NCBI GenBank assembly: GCA_017303755.1
Contig: JAFLBS010000001.1
Coordinates: forward strand, 248,001-312,000
DNA: 64,000 nt
DNA from: Flavobacteriales bacterium
Lineage (GTDB): Bacteria; Bacteroidota; Bacteroidia; Flavobacteriales; Flavobacteriaceae
Direction: 5' to 3'
Both the position numbers and the translations under genes were made by a program. The notes beneath the pieces were generated by a model that searched no databases, had not been told where the DNA came from, and was given only the letters and a program-made list of their open reading frames with translations. This document shows, in pieces, positions 35,808 to 44,578 of the stretch (the stretch's first letter is position 1; the number at the start of each line of letters is the position of its first letter).

Positions 35808-37784
35808 TTAGCTGTGTCGTGAGATGACTCTTCCTAGTTTTTTGGAGAACATATTGGTTAATCCTAAATAATCAACTACCATCGAAAGCGTTTCCGAGTT
35901 ATCAGTTTCGGGTTCGGAAGTGACGCTTCCTTTTAATTCTTCAATGATTTTATTGACTAAAAACCAACGCAGCGTAAGTATGGTCTCAGAAACGTATTGA
36001 CTGATGGTTTGGTCTTTTCCTTTTACGTAGATGTGTTTGGTTTCCCAATTGTGCAATACTTCTCGTTCGTCGTTCATCAAAATTGACGTTACTTCATTGG
36101 AAATTTCGGCAGGCAATTGTTGTAAATAATGATCCATTTCGAAATTTTCGTTTTGGTGAAAATAGTTGATTAAATCATTATAGATGGATTTGAAAACTGG
36201 GTTTGCCAATTCGGTTTCGTCTTCTTGTAAACTCAAAAAAATCCGTTGATATACTTTGTAGGTGTTTAATTCTTTTACTTCAGTCATTTCACCATTTTCA
36301 TTGGCTTTCAGAAGTACATCTTCAAATTCTTCTTCTCTATTTCCGTACAATAAAAGTATTTCTATGATTTTTTGTTCAAGTTCAAATTGGATATCAACAT
36401 TAGAACTCAGAGCAATTGGTTCGTTTTTATGAACTTCAAATGCTTTTTGTTCCTCTTTTTGTTTTTTGCCTAATTCCTGAATGTCTTTTTTGGTGATTTG
36501 AGCCAACGTATTGAACAGCACATCTTCGGAAATATCCATAATGCGCGACGTTTCCTGAATGTAGATTTCGCGTTTGATGCGATCGGGAATTTTAGAAATA
36601 CTCGTCACCATATCGCGGATCAAATCGGCTTTTTTGATTGGATCGTTCTTGGCTTCTTTCATCAAAAGAGACGCTTTGAACTGTATAAAATCCATCGCAC
36701 TTTCGTTTAGGTACTTTACCAAATCTTCGTACGACGTTTTTTTGGCAAAACTGTCTGGATCGTCGCCATCGGGAAACGTACAAACGCGAACGTTCATTCC
36801 TTCTTCAAGAATTAAATCGATTCCGCGAATGGAAGCACGCAGTCCAGCCGCATCGCCATCAAATAACACCGTAATATTTTTGGTCAGACGATTGACTAAT
36901 CGAATTTGATCAGGCGTTAAAGCCGTTCCAGATGATGCTACGACATTTTCAATTCCGGATTGATGCATTTGAATCACATCCGTATATCCTTCGACCAAAA
37001 AACAATTATCGAGTTTGGCGATGGCTTGTTTGGCATGGAAAATTCCATACAACACTTTACTCTTGTGGTAAATATCACTTTCGGGCGAATTGAGGTATTT
37101 GGCTGCTTTTTTGTCTTGTGTCAAAATACGACCACCAAAACCCAACACGCGTCCACTCATGCTATGAATCGGAAACATCACACGACCTTTGAATCGGTCG
37201 AACTGTTTGTCTTCACCTACAATGGTGAGACCAGTTTTTTCTAAATACTCTAATTTATATCCTTTCCCTAATGCTTCTTTGGTAAAAGCATCCCATTGAT
37301 TGGGAGAATAACCAAGGTTGAATTTTTTTATGGTTTCGTTGGTGAATCCACGTTCTTTAAAATAAGTATAACCAATGGCCTTTCCTTCTTCATGGTTGAG
37401 AAGCACATCTTGAAAATACTTGCTGGCAAATTCGGAAACCAAATACATACTTTCTTTTTCGTTGGCTTCGGCTTTATCTTCGTCGGATTGCTCGGTTTCT
37501 TCAATTTCGATGTTGTACTTTTTAGCGAGATAACGAATCGCTTCGGGATACGAAAAATGCTCGTGTTCCATGAGGAAAGTCACTGAACTTCCGCCTTTTC
37601 CCGTACTAAAATCCTTCCAAATTTGTTTTACTGGCGACACCATAAACGAAGGCGTTCGTTCGTCTGAAAACGGACTCAATCCTTTGAAATTGCTACCTGC
37701 GCGTTTGAGCTGAACGAAATCACCGATGACTTCTTCGACGCGTGCGGTTTCAAAAACTTTGTCTATGGTTTCTCTTGTTATCAA
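35808..37784 (-). CDS. dnaG: DNA primase DnaG, lacking the zinc ligands
   Basis: 658 residues; makes RNA primers for replication. Overall order is normal: N-terminal CHC2-type domain (1-100), TOPRIM catalytic core (LVEGYTDVIQMHQSGIENVVASSGTALT, VLFDGDAAGLRAS), and a C-terminal helicase-binding region. The zinc ligands are missing, however: the family CPFH becomes SPFS (37-40), and the CxxC after YK becomes DFST (58-61). The basic and aromatic scaffold around them (KGLSPFSDERTPSF, IWKDFSTGKGG) is intact. It stands alone on the minus strand. Confidence 0.95.
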   Translation of the reverse strand: MITRETIDKVFETARVEEVIGDFVQLKRAGSNFKGLSPFSDERTPSFMVSPVKQIWKDFSTGKGGSSVTFLMEHEHFSYPEAIRYLAKKYNIEIEETEQSDEDKAEANEKESMYLVSEFASKYFQDVLLNHEEGKAIGYTYFKERGFTNETIKKFNLGYSPNQWDAFTKEALGKGYKLEYLEKTGLTIVGEDKQFDRFKGRVMFPIHSMSGRVLGFGGRILTQDKKAAKYLNSPESDIYHKSKVLYGIFHAKQAIAKLDNCFLVEGYTDVIQMHQSGIENVVASSGTALTPDQIRLVNRLTKNITVLFDGDAAGLRASIRGIDLILEEGMNVRVCTFPDGDDPDSFAKKTSYEDLVKYLNESAMDFIQFKASLLMKEAKNDPIKKADLIRDMVTSISKIPDRIKREIYIQETSRIMDISEDVLFNTLAQITKKDIQELGKKQKEEQKAFEVHKNEPIALSSNVDIQFELEQKIIEILLLYGNREEEFEDVLLKANENGEMTEVKELNTYKVYQRIFLSLQEDETELANPVFKSIYNDLINYFHQNENFEMDHYLQQLPAEISNEVTSILMNDEREVLHNWETKHIYVKGKDQTISQYVSETILTLRWFLVNKIIEELKGSVTSEPETDNSETLSMVVDYLGLTNMFSKKLGRVISRHS

Positions 37785-37969
37785 TTTTTTAGTTTAAAAT
37801 TGTTTAAAGTTTAAGGGTTTAAAGTTACAAAGATTTAGAATAAAAATGGCGTTACAAATTTTATAAAATCTATGATTTATTGGTTGCCACGAATTCGCGA
37901 ATTTCAAAAATTATGATTTTAAAAATTGTAAAGACGCAATGCAGTGCATCTCTTCAAAATAAACAAAAT

Positions 37970-37997
37970 AAAAAAAGCGTTTCCAAATAGAAACGCC
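37970..37997 (-). terminator. Terminator after the barrel gene of the second ECF module
   Basis: A perfect 7-bp stem (GCGTTTC / GAAACGC) with a 6-nt loop and, in the minus direction, a T6 run. Nearby text at 37931 (AAGACGCAATGCAGTGCATC) looks like a degenerate dispersed repeat. Confidence 0.8.
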
Positions 37998-38029
37998 TTT
38001 TCGAAGTATAAAACTAACCTAAACAAATT

Positions 38030-39070
38030 TTAATTCAAATCGAATCGAACTCCAAGTGACACATTATTTTGTTTGATTGGATTGTTTTGAAATAATGGAT
38101 TCAAATCGTATTTCACATACAAACTGGTTTCTTTGTATCCGATGTACGCGCTAACTCCATAAATGAAGTTACTTGCATTGAAATCTTTTTTAGTTTTTTG
38201 TTTGATGTTGTCGCCATTCTCGTCTTCGTATTTCAAAATTTCTTTGGTTTTTAGACGAATTCCACCGTAACCACCGAAACCAAAACGGAAGGATTGATGT
38301 GACCTAAAAATGGTTTTATCGTCTTTTACTTTTTTACCCGAAAAATCGAATTCTAAATGCATTGGAATGGCCAAATACACATTGCGCAAACGCGATTCAT
38401 CAAGGTCGTATGGACTGGTTTCAAGATTGGTTTGATCACCCGTTACGACAAAACTTCGGTTGTCGGTTGGACGCAAATTATTGTACATTACTGACCAACC
38501 GTATTTAAGATGCAATAAATTACTGTCTTTTGCCAAACGATAGTTGTAGGAAACTCCCCATTCGTAGAAATGTGAACCTAGAAAACGGAAATCAGAATTT
38601 TCAACATCTCCATCAGTTACCAAATTATTCAATCCGGCAGCGAATACAAATTGTGAAGTAGTTCGAGGTTCGCCATTGACTCTTTTAAGTGAATCGTTTT
38701 TCTTTTTCCAATCAAAATTAATTGTATAGCTTCTGTCTTTGGAAACTTCTTTGATTTTTCCGTCAACTTTTTGTTGCACTAAATCTTTTAATTCGGCTTG
38801 AGCAACCGCTACTTTATTTTCGATTATAGTGGCTCTGGCTTCTGCTAATTTTTGTTTTTTCTCGTCGGCTTGAGCTTTGGTAAGCGAACCGTTTTCGAGT
38901 TGTTTATTCACTTCCTCTACTTCAATTTTTAAGGCTTCTTTTTCTTCTTGAGTGATTTTCTCAATCTTCTCAGCAATCGCTCTGGCTTTGGCTTCAAACG
39001 TCTCTTGCGCTGTTAATTTAGCTGCCAAAAGACAAACAGCCAAGGTTAAATAAATAGTAATACTTCTCAT
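38030..39070 (-). CDS. Outer-membrane barrel protein with N-terminal coiled coil
   Basis: 346 residues. A signal peptide (ending LLAAKLTAQ) is followed by a Glu/Lys-rich coiled coil (about 25-105, KARAIAEKIEKITQEEKEAL... AQAELKDLVQQKV). A beta-barrel domain (about 115-346) has strands such as FVFAAGLNNL, WGVSYNYRLA, FRFGFGGYGGIRL and YIGYKETSLYVKYDL, ending VSLGVRFDLN. It lies 28 nt after the putative anti-sigma gene, so it is the third member of the ECF module. The counterpart at 4809-6245 carries its barrel in the same chain as the membrane anchor. Confidence 0.8.
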   Translation of the reverse strand: MRSITIYLTLAVCLLAAKLTAQETFEAKARAIAEKIEKITQEEKEALKIEVEEVNKQLENGSLTKAQADEKKQKLAEARATIIENKVAVAQAELKDLVQQKVDGKIKEVSKDRSYTINFDWKKKNDSLKRVNGEPRTTSQFVFAAGLNNLVTDGDVENSDFRFLGSHFYEWGVSYNYRLAKDSNLLHLKYGWSVMYNNLRPTDNRSFVVTGDQTNLETSPYDLDESRLRNVYLAIPMHLEFDFSGKKVKDDKTIFRSHQSFRFGFGGYGGIRLKTKEILKYEDENGDNIKQKTKKDFNASNFIYGVSAYIGYKETSLYVKYDLNPLFQNNPIKQNNVSLGVRFDLN

Positions 39071-39098
39071 GATATTTGATTTTGATTAATGATGATTT

Positions 39099-39836
39099 TT
39101 ACTCTTGTGTATTTCGGGTGGATAAAGCGACTTTCACTTCCTTGTAATTTTTGTTTACTTTTTGAAGTACTTTTTCTCGAAACGTAAGTTCTAATTCGCC
39201 ATCTACTTGCGATAATAAACTGCTTGCGCTAACAGTCACTTTGGTTGATGGTTTTTGGTTCACTTCGTTTTGAGCGACAACTTCTTTGTTTTCTGAATTG
39301 ATCGGGTTCGAGAAAACAGGAGTTGGATTTTTTACTTCGCTTTTTTGGTTGTTTTGGGCGATTACTTCTTGTTTTGGGCTTGGAGTGTTTTTTTGTTGAT
39401 TTGGCGTCGATTTCTGGGCAATTGATTGATTGGATTTGATGATTGAAACTCTATTTTGGGTTGTAGGTTCTGGATTAAGGGTTGTAGGTTGAGTTGTATT
39501 TTGTTCTGTTTGAACTAACGGTTGCATTTTTTCGGTTGGCACTTCATTTTGAATTTTCTCTGAAGAATTATTTACAGAATCTTTAGTTACTTCCTGATTT
39601 ACAATCGTAGTATCAGGAGTGATTTCTGAAGTGTTTTGATTGAAAAAAAACAAACCAGCAGTTACGAAAACCAAAATGCTTGCAGCAATATACAACCAGC
39701 CAAAAGAACGCTTTGTTTTTTTTTCTTCGGCAACAGAAAGCATGGCGTCCAATCGATCCCAAGCGTTTTCGCTGGGTTGGATTTCGCGAGAGTTCAGTTG
39801 CTCTCTTATTTGTTCTTCAAATTTATTCGGTTCCAT
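39099..39836 (-). CDS. Putative membrane-bound anti-sigma-like regulator
   Basis: 245 residues. The cytoplasmic N terminus (about 1-43) contains REIQPSENAWDRLDAML, similar to APSAMVWDGIEKDL of the protein at 4809-6245. One transmembrane helix (about 46-64, FGWLYIAASILVFVTAGLFFF) is followed by a low-complexity Asn/Gln/Thr/Pro-rich periplasmic tail ending EVKVALSTRNTQE. It overlaps the sigma gene by 14 nt, so it is probably the inhibitor or modulator of that sigma. No classical zinc anti-sigma motif was seen. Confidence 0.72.
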   Translation of the reverse strand: MEPNKFEEQIREQLNSREIQPSENAWDRLDAMLSVAEEKKTKRSFGWLYIAASILVFVTAGLFFFNQNTSEITPDTTIVNQEVTKDSVNNSSEKIQNEVPTEKMQPLVQTEQNTTQPTTLNPEPTTQNRVSIIKSNQSIAQKSTPNQQKNTPSPKQEVIAQNNQKSEVKNPTPVFSNPINSENKEVVAQNEVNQKPSTKVTVSASSLLSQVDGELELTFREKVLQKVNKNYKEVKVALSTRNTQE

Positions 39837-40383
39837 TACTGTAATTTTTTAACTTGTTAATTTGTTCTTGCAACATTTTTCTAGCGTGAGAAAGTTGCGA
39901 TTTTGATGTTCCTTCATTGATTCCCAACATTGCTCCGATTTCGTGGTGTTTGAATCCTTCAATCGCATATAAATTGAACACCATTTTGTAACCATCGGGT
40001 AAATTATCGATTAGAGTTTGTATGTCTTCTACTGAAAATTTACTTTCGATGTTGTTGAAGCTTTCTTCAAAATACGTCTCATCTTCAATAAAAGTCACTT
40101 TTTTCTGGACTCGGATGTACGAAATGCATTCGTTAATCATGATTCTTCTCACCCAACCTTCGAAACTGCCTTTGTGTTCAAAATTTTTCAAATTAGTAAA
40201 CACTTTCATAAAAGCCGTAATCATGATGTCTTCAGCTTGATGAACATCCTTTATATACTGACGGCAAACACTCAACATTTTGGGAGCAAATTTGGAATAA
40301 ATCTTTTGTTGTGCATGTCGATTGTTTTCGACAGCCAACTCGATTAATTCTTTTTCTTCTTGATGTAAGTTAATTACCTTCAT
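39823..40383 (-). CDS. ECF-type RNA polymerase sigma factor
   Basis: About 186 residues. Region 2: QKIYSKFAPKMLSVCRQYI, HQAEDIMITAFMKVF, FEGWVRRIMINECISYIR. Region 4: LPDGYKMVFNLYAIEGFKHHEIGAML and helix-turn-helix NEGTSKSQLSHARKML. It is close in sequence to the ECF factor at 4271-4819, suggesting an old duplication. The ATG at 40383 (MKVINLHQEEKELI) is preferred to an upstream start at 40413. It overlaps its downstream partner by 14 nt. Confidence 0.9.
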   Translation of the reverse strand: MKVINLHQEEKELIELAVENNRHAQQKIYSKFAPKMLSVCRQYIKDVHQAEDIMITAFMKVFTNLKNFEHKGSFEGWVRRIMINECISYIRVQKKVTFIEDETYFEESFNNIESKFSVEDIQTLIDNLPDGYKMVFNLYAIEGFKHHEIGAMLGINEGTSKSQLSHARKMLQEQINKLKNYSNGTE

Positions 40384-40390
40384 GTTAAAT

Positions 40391-40480
40391 TTCAATGGCA
40401 ATATCAATTTCAATTTTCAAATTATTTTATTGATATTGATTTTTGTTATTGCTTTTTGTTATTGCTTTTTGTTTTTGTTT
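40391..40480. repeat. Intergenic CAATATCAATTT / TTGTTATTG repeats
   Basis: Contains TTCAATGGCAATATCAATTT, then an inverse ATTGATATTG and several TTGTTATTGCTTTT units. Same family as 19580-19677. Confidence 0.65.
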
Positions 40481-40545
40481 TTGTGTTCTATTAGTATAGA
40501 CGATTATGGTTTCAAAAGGGTTGCATGAGCTATAAAAAAAATAGT

Positions 40546-41196
40546 TTATTTTTCTGATTTCTCGAATAAATCATAGGGTTTTTCATGAAATTTGGCATCA
40601 AAAAACCGTGCTGTTGTTAGCAAAAATGCAATAAAAATCAACACCATTGCAATTTGAACTATTGAAGTTTTCTGAATTTCAGCTTTAGATTTAACGTCGC
40701 AAATTTCACCCGGACAATATTGTGCTTTTTCTTTGTAGAAAAGACCGTATAGTTTACAACCGATGCAAATTCCGAATGCAGTTTCAAAAAACATAAATAT
40801 CAAGCAAATTAAGCAAACAATTCCGGTAATGTAACTGTACGCATTCACAACAACTAAAAGAACAAACATAACTGAAGAAAGAATAAGCCCAATGATCCAA
40901 GCTACTTTTTTCTGTTGCGCGCCAACGTATTCTGGATTTTGGTTTCGAACGATTAGTCTACCTATTATTAAGGTTGGTGAAAACTTTGGACTTACAAAAA
41001 TTCGAATACTAAAATCGGTTAAAAAAGCTGTTAAGACATATTTTACAGGCACAAAATTTCCTTCAAAAGCAATGAACATTAGTGACAGAAATACGGCCAA
41101 AAATAAGATTCCAGCAGCTGCTCTTATTTCTCTTTCGTTTAAAACTTTGATGTTATAACCTTCAACTTCTTCTCCGAATTGTACTAATTTATTCAT
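40546..41196 (-). CDS. DUF4395-like membrane protein
   Basis: 216 residues with four or more transmembrane segments. Recognisable parts are the N-terminal VLNEREIRAAAGILFLAVFLSL, the middle LTDFSIRIFVSPKFSPTLIIGRL, and the cysteine-bearing FFETAFGICIGCKLYGLFY followed by AQYCPGEIC. This order resembles DUF4395 proteins, for which I know no firm function; the conserved cysteines could mean a redox or sulfur-related role, but that is a guess. It stands between an ECF module and a prenyl synthase gene. Confidence 0.72.
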   Translation of the reverse strand: MNKLVQFGEEVEGYNIKVLNEREIRAAAGILFLAVFLSLMFIAFEGNFVPVKYVLTAFLTDFSIRIFVSPKFSPTLIIGRLIVRNQNPEYVGAQQKKVAWIIGLILSSVMFVLLVVVNAYSYITGIVCLICLIFMFFETAFGICIGCKLYGLFYKEKAQYCPGEICDVKSKAEIQKTSIVQIAMVLIFIAFLLTTARFFDAKFHEKPYDLFEKSEK

Positions 41197-41343
41197 TTTG
41201 CTATAGATTAATTGGTTAGTTCTATTAGCATAGACGAGATGAGTTGAAAAAGAGTTGCATGAGCATTTGAAAATTTTTCAATTTGAAAATTTTCAAATGA
41301 AAAAATTCAGCAAAATCAATGGTTGGAATAATAAAAAAATAAT

Positions 41344-42321
41344 TTATTTTTTTCTTTCGATAACGTAATTCACCATCAAAGTAAGGCTGTCTTTGTATTC
41401 CGATGAAGGGAAATTGTGAAGTAACTGAAGTGCTTCTTGTTGGAATTGCACCATTTTTTGTTCGGCATAAGCCAAACCGTTTTTGTCTTTTACGAATTGA
41501 ATGACTTCTTTGACGCGCTTTTTATCTTTATTGTGGTTTTTAATCGAATTGATGCACCAGCTTTTTTCTTTAGTCGAACAATTATTCAAAGCATAAATCA
41601 ATGGCAAGGTCATTTTTTGTTCTTTGATATCAATTCCAGTTGGTTTCCCGATGGCTTCATCCGTGTAATCAAATAAGTCATCTTTGATTTGAAATGCCAT
41701 TCCGATGAGTTCACCAAATTTGCGCATTTTCTCGACTGTTTCGTCATCTTCTGAAACTGATTTGGCTCCTAAAGCACAACAAGCGGCAATTAAAGTGGCT
41801 GTTTTTTGGCGAATGATTTCGTAGTAAATGGCTTCATCAATGTCCAATCGACGTGCTTTTTCAATTTGAAGTAATTCGCCTTCACTCATTTCGCGAACGG
41901 CAACTGAAATGATTCGGAGTAAATCAAAATCGCCATTATCAATCGAAAGCAACAATCCCTTCGAAAGCAAATAATCACCAACTAAAACTGCAATTTTATT
42001 TTTCCACAACGCATTGATTGAGAAAAAACCTCTTCTGCGATTGCTATCATCTACAACATCATCGTGAACCAAAGTGGCCGTATGAATTAATTCGATTACC
42101 GATGCACCGCGATAGGTTCGCTCATTTACGGTTCCGCCTGAAATCATTTTTGCCGTTAAGAAAACAAACATCGGACGCATTTGTTTTCCTTTGCGGTTGA
42201 CAATATAATAGGTGATTCGGTTGAGTAGCGCAACTTTAGACGACATTGATTCGAAGAACTTCTTTTCAAAAAGTTCCATTTCCTTGACAATCGGCTGCTT
42301 TATTTGCGAAGTAATGTTCAT
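41344..42321 (-). CDS. Long-chain polyprenyl diphosphate synthase
   Basis: 325 residues, trans-prenyltransferase fold. It makes the isoprenoid side chain of quinones or similar from farnesyl-type primers and IPP. First aspartate-rich motif LVHDDVVDDSNRRRG; second IKDDLFDYTDE; also KGKQMRPMFVFLTA and ELIHTATLVHDD. The chain length cannot be read from sequence; menaquinone (octaprenyl or near) is likely for this group. The ATG at 42321 is chosen because the alternative TTG at 42330 lies within a promoter box. Confidence 0.93.
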   Translation of the reverse strand: MNITSQIKQPIVKEMELFEKKFFESMSSKVALLNRITYYIVNRKGKQMRPMFVFLTAKMISGGTVNERTYRGASVIELIHTATLVHDDVVDDSNRRRGFFSINALWKNKIAVLVGDYLLSKGLLLSIDNGDFDLLRIISVAVREMSEGELLQIEKARRLDIDEAIYYEIIRQKTATLIAACCALGAKSVSEDDETVEKMRKFGELIGMAFQIKDDLFDYTDEAIGKPTGIDIKEQKMTLPLIYALNNCSTKEKSWCINSIKNHNKDKKRVKEVIQFVKDKNGLAYAEQKMVQFQQEALQLLHNFPSSEYKDSLTLMVNYVIERKK

Positions 42322-42327
42322 CGACTT

Positions 42328-42335
42328 CAAAGATA
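42328..42335 (-). promoter_or_regulatory. -7 box for the polyprenyl synthase gene
   Basis: TATCTTTG on the minus strand fits TAnnTTTG and ends only 6 nt before the ATG at 42321. Transcription would begin at or very near the start codon, suggesting a leaderless or near-leaderless message. Confidence 0.55.
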
Positions 42336-42400
42336 CAATAATGAAGTAATTTGAAAAATATTTTATGATAGCTTTAAACCTTTTATATTTCGTGTTGTCT

Positions 42401-42408
42401 TACATTTG
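42401..42408 (+). promoter_or_regulatory. -7 box for the lipoprotein gene at 42461
   Basis: TACATTTG fits TAnnTTTG, 52 nt before the ATG. Confidence 0.45.
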
Positions 42409-42460
42409 AATTTCAACTAAAAATCGCGATTAATAACCAAAACTTTAAAAAATATCAATT

Positions 42461-43339
42461 ATGAAAAAAACAACTTCATTTATTTTCGGATTGGCTTTGG
42501 CCTTAACCATTTTCAGTTGTTCTAAAGACGATGACGACTCTACAATGACTGCTGAAGAAGCAACGATTAATGCTAAAATGGACATTGCCAGCGATGATGT
42601 AGCTGATATCGTGGAAGAACAAGAAGCCAGCACCTATTCTAATTCTATAAGTGGAAGAACTGAACAACTTTCACCTTCAACTTTATCAACTTGTGCAACG
42701 GTAACCAGAGTTCCTGCTTTTGGAACTGCTATCACTCCGGGAACATTGGTTACAAAAACTATTGATTTTGGTACAGTGGGTTGTGCTTTGGCGAATGGGA
42801 ATGTGGTAAAAGGAAAAATCATTATTTCTTTTACGTTCCAACCAGATGCTACTACACATACTATTAATTATACTTTTGATGATTTCTACCACAATGCTAT
42901 CAAATTTGTAGGTTCAAAAGTATTTACCCGAACCATGACTGTTGGCACTGATACTAACCCAAGTCATCCAGTGGTTACTATGGACATGGACATGACTGCC
43001 ACTTTCCCAAGCGGAAATTCATACACAAGAGTTGGGCAACGAGTAAGAGAAATTATTGAAGGCTACAGTACACCAGCGTTTGCTGATAATGTGTACCGAG
43101 TAACTGGAAGTTGGACTACTTTATTCCCAGACTCATCTCTTCGAACAAGCACAATTACTTCACCTTTAAAAGTAAAAATGAGTTGTATTGCTGCGAATAA
43201 ACCGTTGTTGGTTCAAGGTGTAATTACTATTACTCGAAACGATAATGTTTCAACCTTAGATTATGGAGATGGTACTTGCGATAATTTTGCGGTTTTCACC
43301 TTCAATGGAACATCGTATACGATAGTAATTGGAAACTAA
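42461..43339 (+). CDS. Putative lipoprotein, unknown function
   Basis: 292 residues. The lipobox is at LALALTIFSCSKDDDD (cysteine at residue 20); the Ser-Lys-Asp-rich start after the cysteine is typical of surface-exposed Flavobacterium lipoproteins. The rest is Thr/Ser/Gly-rich beta-type sequence (TKTIDFGTVGCALANGNVVKG, IISFTFQPDATTHTINYTF) with four or five further cysteines. No domain was recognised. A terminator follows. Confidence 0.72.
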   Translation: MKKTTSFIFGLALALTIFSCSKDDDDSTMTAEEATINAKMDIASDDVADIVEEQEASTYSNSISGRTEQLSPSTLSTCATVTRVPAFGTAITPGTLVTKTIDFGTVGCALANGNVVKGKIIISFTFQPDATTHTINYTFDDFYHNAIKFVGSKVFTRTMTVGTDTNPSHPVVTMDMDMTATFPSGNSYTRVGQRVREIIEGYSTPAFADNVYRVTGSWTTLFPDSSLRTSTITSPLKVKMSCIAANKPLLVQGVITITRNDNVSTLDYGDGTCDNFAVFTFNGTSYTIVIGN

Positions 43340-43357
43340 AAACCCTAATTATAAAAC

Positions 43358-43388
43358 AAAAAACTCTCTGCACAACAGAGAGTTTTTT
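43358..43388. terminator. Bidirectional terminator
   Basis: A 13-nt arm (AAAAAACTCTCTG) pairs with CAGAGAGTTTTTT around CACAA. It lies between the convergent lipoprotein and rlmN genes and can serve both. Confidence 0.88.
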
Positions 43389-44423
43389 TTATTGTTTATT
43401 GGCCAATTGACCGCAAGCTGCATCGATGTCTTTTCCGCGACTGCGACGCACTTTGGCTACGATATCGTATTTGGATAATTCTTTAATGTATAAATCGATG
43501 GCGGCATCTGAAGCTTGCTGGAACTCGCCATCATCAATTGGGTTGTATTCGATTAAATTGACTTTACACGGAACGTATTTGCAGAATTTAACTAAGGCAT
43601 CAACAGCTTCTTTAGTGTCATTGATTCCTTTCCACACTACGTATTCATAAGTAACTTTACTTTTGGTTTTTCGGTACCAATATTCGAGTGATTCTTTCAA
43701 ATCTTTCAGTGGAAAATTTTCAGAGAACGGCATGATTTTGGCGCGAACCTCATCGATAGCTGAATGTAAGGAAACGGCTAGTTTAAATTTCACTTCGTCG
43801 TCGGCCATTTTTTTGATCATTTTTGGAATTCCCGATGTGGAAACTGTGATTCGTTTGGGCGACATTCCTAAGCCTTCATCCGAAGTAATTAAATCAATTG
43901 CTTTGATGACGTTGTTGTAGTTCATGAGTGGCTCGCCCATTCCCATAAAAACAATATTAGAAAGCGGACGATTATGGTACAAACGACTTTCTCTATCAAT
44001 GGCTACAACCTGATCGTAAATTTCGCCTGGCTCTAAATTACGCATGCGCTTCAAACGAGCAGTGGCGCAAAAATTGCAATCCAAACTGCAACCTACTTGT
44101 GAAGAAACACAAGCTGTTGTTCTGGTATTCGTTGGAATCAAAACACTTTCCACAATCAAACCATCGTGCAAACGGACTGCGTTTTTTACGGTTCCGTCTT
44201 CGCTGCGTTGCATTTGATCGACTTTGATGTGATTGATGACAAAATTCGCTTCGAGCATTGCGCGCGTTTCTTTTGAAACGTTGGTCATGTCGTCAAATCC
44301 GTGAGAACCTTTACTCCACAACCATTCGTATACTTGATTGCCACGAAAGGCTTTATCGCCATTGGCCACAAAAAAATCGCGTAATTGCTCTTTGGTTAAG
44401 CTTCTAATGTCTTTTTTCTCCAT
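43389..44423 (-). CDS. rlmN: Dual-specificity 23S rRNA/tRNA adenine-C2 methyltransferase RlmN
   Basis: A radical SAM enzyme, about 344 residues, methylating C2 of A2503 in 23S rRNA and A37 in some tRNAs. The cluster motif is CSLDCNFCATA; also CVSSQVGCSLDCNFC, NIVFMGMGEPLMNYNN, ITVSTSGIPKMI, LAVSLHSA, and the C-terminal CGQLA with the catalytic second cysteine. Two adjacent Met codons (44426 and 44423) are both possible; a further upstream start at 44444 is ruled out because the promoter box lies at 44431-44438. Confidence 0.96.
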   Translation of the reverse strand: MEKKDIRSLTKEQLRDFFVANGDKAFRGNQVYEWLWSKGSHGFDDMTNVSKETRAMLEANFVINHIKVDQMQRSEDGTVKNAVRLHDGLIVESVLIPTNTRTTACVSSQVGCSLDCNFCATARLKRMRNLEPGEIYDQVVAIDRESRLYHNRPLSNIVFMGMGEPLMNYNNVIKAIDLITSDEGLGMSPKRITVSTSGIPKMIKKMADDEVKFKLAVSLHSAIDEVRAKIMPFSENFPLKDLKESLEYWYRKTKSKVTYEYVVWKGINDTKEAVDALVKFCKYVPCKVNLIEYNPIDDGEFQQASDAAIDLYIKELSKYDIVAKVRRSRGKDIDAACGQLANKQ

Positions 44424-44430
44424 CATGCCG

Positions 44431-44438
44431 CAAAGGTA
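44431..44438 (-). promoter_or_regulatory. -7 box for rlmN
   Basis: TACCTTTG on the minus strand fits TAnnTTTG and ends 4 nt before the first Met codon, so the message should begin at or next to the start codon. Confidence 0.55.
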
Positions 44439-44578
44439 AGTCAAAATTGGCTATTTTAAAATTTGCTTTAAATTTAGCTTACCCATTAACATACACTAAA
44501 AGGGAGTAATAATCGTTGAGTCAAACAAGAGATTTTTTTATTTTAAGTTGAGTATTGTTTACTACTTGGAAGAATAAA

